Both the position numbers and the translations under genes were made by a program. Source: Porticoccus sp964395715 (GTDB lineage: Bacteria > Pseudomonadota > Gammaproteobacteria > Pseudomonadales > Porticoccaceae). From it: a stretch of 64,000 bases of DNA. Positions 1-8,196 of this stretch are shown here, piece by piece; positions within the stretch are counted from its first letter, which is position 1, and the number at the start of each line of letters is the position of its first letter. The DNA lies in the NCBI GenBank assembly GCA_964395715.1, contig CAYNAU010000001.1, positions 186,001 through 250,000 of the forward strand. Direction: 5' to 3'. The notes under the pieces are model-generated. The model made no database searches. It saw only the letters and a list, made by a program, of their open reading frames with translations, and was not told the DNA's origin.

Positions 1-736
1 GGTTGAAAATATTTCTGGGTATATGACGTATTACGAGCATGATCAACGCCCACTTTAACGGGGCATAAATCACCGGCTTCCCACTGTTAATTCCTTTTAC
101 AATTCTCTGGGCCACAGCTTGCACTGGGGCCAACTTGATTCCGAGACACCCGGCTGTCATCGGCGTATTTGTTGGACCCGGCTTAACAAGAATCACATTG
201 ACCCCGGTACCCGCCAGCCTGTGTTGCAACCCTCCCACATAAACTGAGACAAGGCTCTTGGCGGCACCGTAGATATAATTGGATTTTCGTCCACGATCTC
301 CGGCGACAGACCCGATAACTGCCAGGGTCCCTTTATTGACCTTTTCCATCCATGTCGCAAAAGCCTCGGCAAATACCACGGGAGAAGTACCGTTTACATC
401 AAGGGCGGCTTTACATTCTGCGAGATTCCCCTGGCACACCTGCTGCTCAGGCAGTACACCATGGGCGATAAGGACAATATCAACTGGACTATCCTCGCAA
501 ACCCTATCAACAAACGCTTTAACTACTTCTGGCTTGAGAAAATCAATAACGGCACTTGTAACCGTGCTGACAGGTGAGCGCACGCGCAGGTCTTGAGCCA
601 CAATTTCAAGTTTTGACGGATCTCTTCCAACCAAAACCACCTCCGACGGGCCATCTTCTGCCCAGAGCCTTGCACAATGCTCAGCAATTGCCGAGGTTGC
701 ACCAACTATGACTATTTTTTTGTGATGCGCCCCCAT
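1..736 (-). CDS. dprE2: DprE2-like SDR oxidoreductase (3' part cut by the window edge)
   Basis: Short-chain dehydrogenase. In the mycobacterial pathway DprE2 reduces the 2-keto intermediate made by DprE1, giving polyprenyl-phosphoryl-D-arabinose. I translated it by hand from the ATG at 734-736. The N-terminus reads MGAHHKKIVIVGATSAIAEH, a Rossmann nucleotide-binding loop. Further on, IGSVAGDRGRKSNYIYGAAK gives the catalytic Ser and YxxxK. About 245 residues are visible without a stop, and the C-terminus lies outside the window. The start codon is one base after the stop of the DprE1-like gene, so the two are surely cotranscribed. The fold is certain. The DprE2 assignment rests on the DprE1 and UbiA neighbours, because SDRs are a large family. 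Confidence 0.8.
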   Translation of the reverse strand, partial: MGAHHKKIVIVGATSAIAEHCARLWAEDGPSEVVLVGRDPSKLEIVAQDLRVRSPVSTVTSAVIDFLKPEVVKAFVDRVCEDSPVDIVLIAHGVLPEQQVCQGNLAECKAALDVNGTSPVVFAEAFATWMEKVNKGTLAVIGSVAGDRGRKSNYIYGAAKSLVSVYVGGLQHRLAGTGVNVILVKPGPTNTPMTAGCLGIKLAPVQAVAQRIVKGINSGKPVIYAPLKWALIMLVIRHIPRNIFN

Positions 737-737
737 T

Positions 738-2033
738 TCATGATCCCAGCAATCGGCGAGACATTTCCGAGGAGATCCCTGGGTCCCTGTAGGCCAGAAA
801 GTTCTCGAATTCCGGATAGCTTTTTTCGAAGAACTCCCGGGACATCCGGGCATCTTTGGCCAGGTAAAGCCTTCCTCCCGCCTCGCTCACGATACTGTCT
901 AGCCGTTCAAAAAGTTTTACTGTTTTTTCGCCTTCATTAGGAAAATCCATCGCCAGCGTAACCCCGGGATGAGCAAAGCTTAACTTTCCTACTGGCTCAC
1001 TACATCCAAACGTCTTCAAAACACTAAGAAAGGAGCCCTTGCACTCACTGGAAATGACTCCCAGCAATGCCTGAATTGCTGACCCAGCCTCTTTTCTAGG
1101 GATAACACATTGGTACTGAAAAAAACCTTTAGGACCATACATTTTGTTCCAACCAAGAATGCTATCCAACGGGTAGAAGAAGGGCTTGTAGTGTTTTATG
1201 GCTTTTCCAGCGCGCAACTTCCCTAACTGATAGTACACAGCATTAAACATGCGTAGAGATATCTTATTCACCATAGATACTGGGGGCACCAAGGGCACGG
1301 ATTTGAGCTTTGCAACCGGTTCTGCCCGCCCCGAAGAGTCAGTATGATTTCCTCTAGAAAACAAACCTCTAACCTCGTACGAAAGGCAATCAATCCATGA
1401 AACGGTGTACTCCCAAGCAGCCTCCGAGCTGTCAGCTAACTGCAAGAATTCTTGCAATCCAACAAATGGGATTGTCTCCGTTTCTAACCAGGAGCCAGCA
1501 ACTCTCCTTAATTGGATTTCGGCAGTTAGGATCACCCCTGTCAGCCCAATACCACCGACTGTGGCAACAAACCACTCCTCTTTACAGCCAGGACCACACC
1601 TAATCACTTCACCATCTGTACGCAGCAAATCGATTGATTTCACATGATGTGCAAAGGTTCCCAATACATGATGGTTTTTGCCATGTACATCATTTGCAAT
1701 AGCTCCCCCAACGGTCACATATTGCGTCCCCGGCGTCACAGGTAACATCCAGCCACGAGGGACTGCCAGCTTTTGAATGTCTCCGAGCAAGATCCCAGCC
1801 TCACAAGTTAAGCGCCCGGTTTCTTCATTCAGATCAATAAAACGATCCATGCCCATTGTGTGCCAGACATGGCCTCCAGAGTTCAGGCATACATCACCGT
1901 AACTTCTTCCCATACCGTGAGCTATTCCGGGTTTATTACGCCTGACAACGGAATCGGCATGCTTACTGTTTGCTATGGCTGTAACTGAATACTCTTTGTG
2001 CTGGAGGCGCCCCCATGAAGTTATTGCGACCAT
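738..2033 (-). CDS. dprE1: DprE1-like FAD-dependent decaprenylphosphoryl-ribose 2-oxidase
   Basis: FAD oxidoreductase of the VAO/GlcD fold, 431 aa. The family oxidises the 2-OH of polyprenyl-phosphoryl-ribose, the first half of epimerisation to the arabinose donor. The FAD-binding segment HGMGRSYGD is near residues 39-47, HGKNHH near 117-122 and the C-terminal YLAKDAR, whose Lys matches the catalytic Lys418 of M. tuberculosis DprE1, is present. The segment GVTLAMDFP aligns with the mycobacterial GWNICVDFP, so the benzothiazinone-reactive Cys387 is Ala here. I start at the ATG at 2031-2033; an ATG 36 bases upstream would add an unrelated extension. The start overlaps the UbiA gene by 13 bases, which suggests translational coupling. 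Family call is firm; the exact polyprenol substrate is inferred. Confidence 0.88.
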   Translation of the reverse strand: MVAITSWGRLQHKEYSVTAIANSKHADSVVRRNKPGIAHGMGRSYGDVCLNSGGHVWHTMGMDRFIDLNEETGRLTCEAGILLGDIQKLAVPRGWMLPVTPGTQYVTVGGAIANDVHGKNHHVLGTFAHHVKSIDLLRTDGEVIRCGPGCKEEWFVATVGGIGLTGVILTAEIQLRRVAGSWLETETIPFVGLQEFLQLADSSEAAWEYTVSWIDCLSYEVRGLFSRGNHTDSSGRAEPVAKLKSVPLVPPVSMVNKISLRMFNAVYYQLGKLRAGKAIKHYKPFFYPLDSILGWNKMYGPKGFFQYQCVIPRKEAGSAIQALLGVISSECKGSFLSVLKTFGCSEPVGKLSFAHPGVTLAMDFPNEGEKTVKLFERLDSIVSEAGGRLYLAKDARMSREFFEKSYPEFENFLAYRDPGISSEMSRRLLGS

Positions 2034-3490
2034 GAAAGCCCCACAGCGCCCACTAGCAGGACAACACAAAATAAAAGGCCGGTAAAAAGACTCACCTTAT
2101 CCTTCAGAGCAAAAACCAATGGATCATCATGCATCGTTCCACGATGCGCCTGCATCCACATCCAGCTTATCCAAAATAACATTAAGGGCACAGTCGCCCA
2201 AACCGCCTCAGGCGACTGGTACAACCTAGTCACAACAGTGCTGTTAAGGTATAGCGCCAAAACCACCACCGATGCATAACCAGAGGTGACACCCATCATC
2301 TGAATCAGCGGGAGGTCTGCAGTCAGGTAGCCGCGCCCACGTACTTCTTCTTTGCCATTGAGTAGTTGTAGGGCCAGCTCTGTATAACGTTTAACAAAAG
2401 CCAGCGAAAGAAACAGGAAAACAGAAAACGCCAATAACCAGAAGGATGCCTCCTGCCCAATAGCAACAACACCGGCAATAATACGGAGGGTATAGAGAGC
2501 TGCTAACGTCAAGCAATCAACGAGCATCAATCGCTTTATAGCAAGTGAATATGTGCAGGTTAGAAAAAAGTAGCACACCACCCAAAACAGGAAGTCCCGA
2601 CCAACAACCGTACCGATTGCAAGTCCCAAGATTAGTAAAAGAGGTGCAATCAAAACCCCCTTCCATACAGGGATATATCCAGAAGCAAAATGTCGGTTTT
2701 TTTTACGGGGGTGATACCTATCACTTTCCAGATCCAGGAGGTCATTACATACGTAGGCGGAAGAGGCACAGAAACCAAAAGAGAGGAATGCACATGCTAG
2801 CACTGTCCAGCTGTTAAGATTCGCAATCTCATGAGCAGCCAAAAGAGGAACAAAAAGGAGCAGATTTTTTAACCATTGGTGGACACGTAATGCCTCCAGC
2901 CAAGCAAACCACCCAACCGAGCGCTTGGGAAAAATGTGCTCTACATGACAAACTTTTTCAGCAGCTCTAATTATCTGATTTGAGGCATTTGCAACAACTC
3001 CTCGACAGGCAGATTCCCAAACAGGAATATCTGCCTTGGAGTTGCCTATGTAATCAAATCCTGAAACCCCAAAACGATGCTCTAGTAATTCTGCTTTTTT
3101 CCTTCCGGATACATTGTCTACACCATCACTGGCGATAACTTCCTCGAACACCCCCAGATACTCAGCAACCTGATTGGCTACACATCGATCTGATGCAGTG
3201 CATAAAATAAGCTTGCGCCCCTTGTCAGATTGAAGTTTTAACCATGAGATTACCTCATGATTATATGGAAGATTTTTGGGATCAAATATGGCACTACTGG
3301 CAAGCTTTCGCTTAAGTTGTGCCTTGCCGTCAGACAACCACAATGGCAGAAAAAAAACCTGTGACGGTCTATTCTTGAAGAGTTGTATTGCAGATTCATG
3401 CAACACATCGGTCAAAATTAGGGTGCCGTCTAGGTCGACGACGAGCGGCCGCTCGGACATTGCTCTCATCTTACGATCTATTAAACTCAA
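2021..3490 (-). CDS. HAD phosphatase-UbiA prenyltransferase fusion (DPPR synthase-like)
   Basis: Two-domain protein of 489 aa. Residues about 15-165 are a HAD hydrolase with DLDGT at 19-23, the motif II Thr in LCTAS near 98, a Lys pair near 131-132 and GNSKAD near 149-154. Residues about 195-489 are a multi-pass UbiA domain with the Mg-binding NDLLDLESD at 249-257. UbiA members of this branch transfer 5-phosphoribose from PRPP to decaprenyl phosphate. The fused HAD domain could remove the 5-phosphate, a step done in mycobacteria by a separate PAP2-type protein; that role is inferred. The TTG start at 3488-3490 is chosen because GGGGGAGG lies 10 bases upstream; in-frame ATGs at 3469 and 3460 are alternatives that keep both domains. 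Confidence 0.85.
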   Translation of the reverse strand: MSLIDRKMRAMSERPLVVDLDGTLILTDVLHESAIQLFKNRPSQVFFLPLWLSDGKAQLKRKLASSAIFDPKNLPYNHEVISWLKLQSDKGRKLILCTASDRCVANQVAEYLGVFEEVIASDGVDNVSGRKKAELLEHRFGVSGFDYIGNSKADIPVWESACRGVVANASNQIIRAAEKVCHVEHIFPKRSVGWFAWLEALRVHQWLKNLLLFVPLLAAHEIANLNSWTVLACAFLSFGFCASSAYVCNDLLDLESDRYHPRKKNRHFASGYIPVWKGVLIAPLLLILGLAIGTVVGRDFLFWVVCYFFLTCTYSLAIKRLMLVDCLTLAALYTLRIIAGVVAIGQEASFWLLAFSVFLFLSLAFVKRYTELALQLLNGKEEVRGRGYLTADLPLIQMMGVTSGYASVVVLALYLNSTVVTRLYQSPEAVWATVPLMLFWISWMWMQAHRGTMHDDPLVFALKDKVSLFTGLLFCVVLLVGAVGLSWSQ

Positions 3491-3500
3491 CCGATCAATA

Positions 3501-3533
3501 CCTCCCCCATTTCACTAGCTATCAGGAGGGGGG
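3501..3533 (-). promoter_or_regulatory. Strong Shine-Dalgarno of the HAD-UbiA gene with a pairing upstream C-tract
   Basis: On the minus strand GGGGGAGG (3501-3508) precedes the TTG start by 10 bases and supports that start. An upstream CCCCCCTCC (3525-3533) can pair with it over eight positions, with one C-A mismatch and one U-G wobble, or as perfect 5-bp stems. The leader could therefore fold so as to hide the ribosome site. Pairing was done by eye; no energy was calculated. Confidence 0.4.
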
Positions 3534-3566
3534 CATTCCATCCTAAGAGAACCTTCATCGGGGCAT

Positions 3567-5615
3567 TTATTGACAAACACTTGCCTCGTCAAATCCAGGC
3601 TCGCCGTCATAATGCCTACAAAGTGATGCAAGCATCATTTCTGTATCAACATCACCATCATATTGATCCAGAGACCACCATGTCCTCTCTGGAATATTTG
3701 TTAGGACCAAGTAATTACCCATGCCTGGAATCATTGACAATTGCCAATCACCCTGAACCACCGCACGATGTTTAGTCTTGAGAATCTGGTCATACCATAT
3801 ATCCCGGACAACAAGCTTTCCATCATCATTAACGGTATATGCCTTAATACCTTCATTGATCACCTTCTCAATGGTCATATCATCAGCGGTAACAGACAGT
3901 GTTTTGAAACCCGACTCCAAGAACAAATTTCTCATCTGTCTCTGACCTACAGATGAGGACAATAGGGATACGCCATCCAATTTCTTATTTTCCAAAGGTT
4001 CCCCCAGAAGATCTAAAACGGTTGGCACCACATCCATCAGAGAAGCATTGCCTTTTACTGGTCCGGGCTTAAAAGATTCATTGCCATAGCTGCGCCCAGC
4101 CAATACAACCCTATACTGCCCTAGATTCAGAACATTGGTTGCATGCCCCCTGGTATTTGTTTCTACCTCAAAAGGCATATCGTCGCGAGCTTCACGCAAA
4201 ATATCTTTATCAAAAGCAAAACCGTCACCATGATCAGACAATAAAAACACATGGGCATTATCTAATACGCCAGAGACCTTTAACTGCTCCATAAACTGAC
4301 CAAACTGACGATCCACTTGTTTCAACATTACTCGATATTGGTAGGCAAACAGGTCAACAGGGTTATCCGGTTTTTTGAACTGCTTTAATTCTTCATCATC
4401 TCGCGAATACCAGGGAAAATGTGGCAAAAGAAAATGCACTGACAAAAAGATTGGCTGGTCAGGTTTTTTTGTAATTTCATCAAGCAGCGCCTGATTATAG
4501 CGTTCTGGGTCATAGTTCGCCGACCGTCCCCTATTCAAATACATCTCTGGAAACAGATACTTACCTACAGTGGTATTAGCCAATAGATTAATCATTGGGT
4601 GATCATATTGACCCAAGACAAACCCCATAGCACCCGGCTTGGGGCCAACCACCACATCAAAACCAAATGACTCATCAATATTGTTAAAACGACGCTCATC
4701 AAAGCCATAAACGGTTCTGTATCCTCGCTCTTTCATCCACCAGGCAAGGGTTTGAGTGGTATCCAAGTAGGAATGATCAATCAGGTTGAAACGACCCTTG
4801 TGGTTTACAGGTTCCTTGCCTGTCAGGATGCTCATCCAGGCCGGAAAAGTTCTAGCATACGGAGTGTAAGCATCTTTATAGACGGAGCTATTCTGCAAAA
4901 ACTCATCAATATGGGGGGTTAACTCGCCATCGCTACCGAAATAGCCTGTTTCATCCGGGCGCAACGAATCGATACCAATAACCAGAATATTAGGCTGGCT
5001 ATTATTTGCCCATGGAGATACTTTTGCCTGACTTTCTGGCACAACATGCTGCCAAAGCGCTCCCGTCGTGCACGCCAGAAGCACCCCGACCGCAATCGTT
5101 CTGGTCAATCGGGTATTACAAAGCTTATGGAGACTGAACGCGGCCGACAACAGCACCAGGGCAACCAGCAGGTAGAGCGTGACATCTTTCAGCAACAAAG
5201 GGTTATGCTTGATAAAACCACTCGGCATATTAGGGTATTGGCGGGCACTGAGAATCATGATCAGTGCACATGCAACCACAAACATGAAGTAACTAGTAAT
5301 CTTTCGCTGCCGCTCCCGCATATCGGGGCTGGCCAACCACCCCGCCGTTCCCAACCAAAGTGCAGCCCCAAAAACCAGGTGGATAAAAATTGCCGCACCA
5401 AGGAAGGAAAGCAGGTCGCGAATAAAACCCGGGCTAGAAAACATGGCAGACTTAAATGCCTGCATACCCACAGTATCTGGCGCCACCATCAAAACATGGT
5501 AAAAATTTATTGCTCCGACAATAAAAAAGACACCAAGCGTCAACATCAGATATCTGACAAACAGCTCTCGAAACAATTTTTTTCCCTCTGCCGAAATAGC
5601 ACTACTGGAAGCCAT
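3567..5615 (-). CDS. Membrane sulfatase-fold phosphotransferase/hydrolase next to pilA
   Basis: Protein of 682 aa with about five N-terminal membrane segments in the first 190 residues, followed by an alkaline-phosphatase/sulfatase-fold domain facing the periplasm. Metal and nucleophile motifs are visible: GIDSLRPD near 214-221, the TFPAW Thr near 256 as likely nucleophile, LLSDHGDG near 458-465 and RGHATN shortly after. Relatives with this layout include LPS phosphoethanolamine transferases, lipoteichoic-acid synthases and Neisseria PptA, which decorates pilin with phospho-groups. The substrate cannot be read from sequence. It is the first gene after pilA, beyond pilA's terminator, and reads toward the arabinose genes, so pilin or its glycan is an inferred target. 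Start: ATG at 5613-5615 with a weak ribosome site; GTG at 5627 is possible. Confidence 0.75.
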   Translation of the reverse strand: MASSSAISAEGKKLFRELFVRYLMLTLGVFFIVGAINFYHVLMVAPDTVGMQAFKSAMFSSPGFIRDLLSFLGAAIFIHLVFGAALWLGTAGWLASPDMRERQRKITSYFMFVVACALIMILSARQYPNMPSGFIKHNPLLLKDVTLYLLVALVLLSAAFSLHKLCNTRLTRTIAVGVLLACTTGALWQHVVPESQAKVSPWANNSQPNILVIGIDSLRPDETGYFGSDGELTPHIDEFLQNSSVYKDAYTPYARTFPAWMSILTGKEPVNHKGRFNLIDHSYLDTTQTLAWWMKERGYRTVYGFDERRFNNIDESFGFDVVVGPKPGAMGFVLGQYDHPMINLLANTTVGKYLFPEMYLNRGRSANYDPERYNQALLDEITKKPDQPIFLSVHFLLPHFPWYSRDDEELKQFKKPDNPVDLFAYQYRVMLKQVDRQFGQFMEQLKVSGVLDNAHVFLLSDHGDGFAFDKDILREARDDMPFEVETNTRGHATNVLNLGQYRVVLAGRSYGNESFKPGPVKGNASLMDVVPTVLDLLGEPLENKKLDGVSLLSSSVGQRQMRNLFLESGFKTLSVTADDMTIEKVINEGIKAYTVNDDGKLVVRDIWYDQILKTKHRAVVQGDWQLSMIPGMGNYLVLTNIPERTWWSLDQYDGDVDTEMMLASLCRHYDGEPGFDEASVCQ

Positions 5616-5657
5616 GGCTTTAATCACCAATTATTGAAACATCATTTATTGAACCAC

Positions 5658-5685
5658 AAAAAAGCCCCACAACGTGGGGCTTTTT
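5658..5685 (-). terminator. Rho-independent terminator of pilA
   Basis: Stem GCCCCAC / GTGGGGC (5664-5670 and 5674-5680) with a three-base loop, flanked by A and T runs that extend the stem and give a T6 tail on the minus strand. It lies 30 bases after the pilA stop and should separate abundant pilin mRNA from the downstream modification genes, apart from read-through. Confidence 0.85.
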
Positions 5686-5714
5686 CTCATACCTGATTCA
5701 CATCGCTGATAAAA

Positions 5715-6215
5715 TTATCGGCAAGAACCTGGCAGATACTTAGGTGCGATAACAGGCGAGGTAGCGCTACCTGGAGCACACTTGAACTTAAATACCTGTT
5801 TGGCCAAATGGTCAGCCACTGTCATCAACGTAGTATCATCATAGTACGGAGTTAGAACAATCGCCCCACTGTCCACCACGCTGTCAATACCCTGCACAAT
5901 CGCAGTAATTACACCATCACTATCGGTATCAATACTGGCGACGTATTTGGTCACACCACCGGTACCACCAGAATCCTCACAACCCCAGTCACCTGCACCA
6001 GGACCAGAGTCACCGTTATCGGAAGTCTGGTAAACCTCACTCACTGCCGTACGACACTGACTGGTTGCCATGATGACTTCAGACAACTTGGACTTGATCA
6101 CATAGGTCTGGTAAGCCGGCAGCGCAACTGCGGCTAGAATACCGATGATCGCGACCACGATCATCAATTCAATCAGGGTAAAACCCTTTTGGATATTTTG
6201 TACTTGCTTTTTCAC
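5715..6215 (-). CDS. pilA: Type IV major pilin
   Basis: Structural subunit of the type IV pilus, 166 aa. It has a type III leader MKKQVQNIQKG cut by PilD before Phe12, then FTLIELMIVVAIIGILAA with Glu5 of the mature protein. The globular part has four cysteines (54, 79, 146, 165). C146-C165 bracket the usual C-terminal D-loop, and C54-C79 would form a second loop around a Gly/Asp/Ser-rich stretch that could accept modification. The start codon is GTG (6213-6215) preceded by GGGAGA. A sigma-54 promoter lies upstream and a strong terminator downstream, so it is a single-gene transcript. It is divergent from pilBCD, the standard arrangement. Confidence 0.95.
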   Translation of the reverse strand: MKKQVQNIQKGFTLIELMIVVAIIGILAAVALPAYQTYVIKSKLSEVIMATSQCRTAVSEVYQTSDNGDSGPGAGDWGCEDSGGTGGVTKYVASIDTDSDGVITAIVQGIDSVVDSGAIVLTPYYDDTTLMTVADHLAKQVFKFKCAPGSATSPVIAPKYLPGSCR

Positions 6216-6259
6216 TGTGTTTCTCCCTTATCAGAAATATTTAAACACGCCTAGACCAA

Positions 6260-6275
6260 AGCAATCACTGTACCA
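6260..6275 (-). promoter_or_regulatory. Sigma-54 (-24/-12) promoter of pilA
   Basis: The minus strand reads TGGTACAGTGATTGCT. It matches the RpoN consensus TGGCACN5TTGCW at all but one of the key positions, with GG and GC exactly ten bases apart. It sits 45 bases upstream of the pilA GTG codon. In Pseudomonas and relatives pilA is read by RpoN with the activator PilR. RpoN is encoded at 59299-60753; pilS and pilR are not in the window. Confidence 0.85.
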
Positions 6276-6462
6276 ACTTGTTAAGAGCCTGACGCCACGG
6301 CGTTTTAAGCAAGCGGCTGGTGACATTTTTTGTCACTAGCCTACCCTATCTGCTGTTTACATAGCCATCAGCACGCACAACCCAGCAAGCCTCTGGCCGG
6401 AACTGCCTGGTTGTATTACTATCAACGCCTTGCGGGCAGCTATTAATGGATCATATAAGCCT

Positions 6463-8193
6463 ATGAAACACAGCGACCAACTCAAGGGCCTTCCCAAGCG
6501 ACTGGTAAGCGACGGGTTAATGGACGAAACGGCTGCGCAAGAGGCGATGGCAGAATGTGAAAACGAAAAAATCAATTTTGTACACTATCTCACCCACCAC
6601 AATATATTACCTGCCCATTTAATTGCCTCTGTAGCGGCCAATGAGTTTGGCACCCCCCTCTATGACCTCGACGCCCACAATATGGCGCTTTGCCCCAAAG
6701 AGATTGTCGAGAAGAAACTGATCCGCAAACACCAGGTTTTACCCCTCTATCAGCGTGGCAACCGACTGTTTGTCGCACAAAGTGATCCCACCAATCATAT
6801 GGCGATCAGTGAGGTCCGCTTCCAGACTGGCCTTTCCATCGAGGCGCTGCTAGTCGAACACGACAAGCTGGAAACAGCTCTCGCCGAGTTCCTGGACTTA
6901 CAGGATGACGACATCGGTGATGCACTTGGCACCATGGATGACGTACATCTCGATGACCTTAATGTCGAAGCTCTGGATGATGATGACGCTGACACCACCA
7001 CCATGAACTTTTCGGATGCCGACGATGCACCGATTGTTCGCTTCATCAATAAACTGATGCTCGACGGTATTAAGCAAGGCTGTTCTGATATTCACTTTGA
7101 ACCCTATGAGAAAACCTATCGTATACGCTTCAGAACCGACGGCATCCTCAGGGAAGTCACGAAACCACCTGCCAATCTGGCGCCCAGGCTTGCCGCCCGA
7201 CTGAAAGTTATGTCGTCGCTGGATATATCAGAACGGCGGGTTCCGCAGGATGGTCGCATCAAGCTGCGTATCTCAAAGAACCGTGCCATCGACTTTCGGG
7301 TCAACACATTACCCACCCAGTTCGGTGAGAAAATCGTGTTGAGGATTCTCGACCCAACCAGCGCGCAGGTAGGCATTGAAAACCTGGGTTTTGAAGAAGA
7401 CCAGAAAGAAGCCTACATGGAGACACTTCATCAGCCCCAGGGCATGATTTTGGTAACAGGCCCTACCGGTAGTGGTAAAACGGTATCGCTGTACACCGGG
7501 CTTAATATCCTTAACACCACTGAACGCAATATTTCCACCGCGGAAGACCCGGTGGAAATCAATATGCCTGGCATCAATCAGGTACAGATCAATTACAAGG
7601 TCAAGCTGACCTTCCCTGAAGCCCTGCGGGCATTCTTGCGGCAGGACCCGGACATCATCATGGTGGGGGAGATCCGCGACCTGGATACTGCGGAAATTGC
7701 CATCAAGGCCGCACAAACCGGTCACTTGGTTTTGTCCACGCTTCACACCAACAGTGCCCCGGAAACTCTCACTCGCCTGCTTAACATGGGCGTGCCGGCT
7801 TTTAACGTGGCAACCTCGGTAAACCTGATCATTGCCCAACGCCTCGCTCGGCGCCTATGCCCTCACTGTCGCAGACCGGCTGAGGATATTCCAGAAAATA
7901 TCCTTATAGAGGAGGGTTTCGACGATATCGGTCGCCCCATGGAAGAAATGACTTTGTTCCACCCGGAAGGCTGTTCAAAATGTACCCACGGCTATAAAGG
8001 CCGTGTTGGCCTCTACGAAGTATTGAAAGTGACACCCAAAATCTCAAGAATTATTATGGAGGGCGGCAACTCCATAGATATTTCGGATGCAGCACGCGGA
8101 GAAGGTTTCAGAACTTTGCGCCAGTCGGCACTCCGCAGGGCCGCCGAGGGTATAATAAGTTTGGAAGAGGCAAACAGGGTAACCAAGGACTAA
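6463..8193 (+). CDS. pilB: Type IV pilus extension ATPase PilB
   Basis: Cytoplasmic hexameric ATPase that drives pilus assembly at the PilC platform, 576 aa. An N-terminal PilB/GspE N-domain is followed by an acidic linker (DDDIGD to DDDADTTT, about 165-205) and the secretion ATPase core. The core has GPTGSGKT (Walker A), an AEDPVEI Asp box, a GEIRD Walker B and the His box TGHLVLSTLHTN. Two CxxC pairs (CPHC, CSKC) near the C-terminus form the usual zinc site. The frame is open from a TTG at 6430, but I choose the ATG at 6463 because it gives the normal family length. No clear Shine-Dalgarno precedes it. Confidence 0.95.
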   Translation: MKHSDQLKGLPKRLVSDGLMDETAAQEAMAECENEKINFVHYLTHHNILPAHLIASVAANEFGTPLYDLDAHNMALCPKEIVEKKLIRKHQVLPLYQRGNRLFVAQSDPTNHMAISEVRFQTGLSIEALLVEHDKLETALAEFLDLQDDDIGDALGTMDDVHLDDLNVEALDDDDADTTTMNFSDADDAPIVRFINKLMLDGIKQGCSDIHFEPYEKTYRIRFRTDGILREVTKPPANLAPRLAARLKVMSSLDISERRVPQDGRIKLRISKNRAIDFRVNTLPTQFGEKIVLRILDPTSAQVGIENLGFEEDQKEAYMETLHQPQGMILVTGPTGSGKTVSLYTGLNILNTTERNISTAEDPVEINMPGINQVQINYKVKLTFPEALRAFLRQDPDIIMVGEIRDLDTAEIAIKAAQTGHLVLSTLHTNSAPETLTRLLNMGVPAFNVATSVNLIIAQRLARRLCPHCRRPAEDIPENILIEEGFDDIGRPMEEMTLFHPEGCSKCTHGYKGRVGLYEVLKVTPKISRIIMEGGNSIDISDAARGEGFRTLRQSALRRAAEGIISLEEANRVTKD

Positions 8194-8196
8194 TCC

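Noticed and set aside
279..596. Plus-strand frame of 105 codons
   Set aside because: It is antisense to the DprE2-like SDR, whose minus-strand frame has the Rossmann and YxxxK motifs.
5046..5696. Plus-strand frame of 216 codons
   Set aside because: Antisense to the sulfatase-fold gene; its product is rich in Gln/His/Arg with no domain, and it runs through the pilA terminator.
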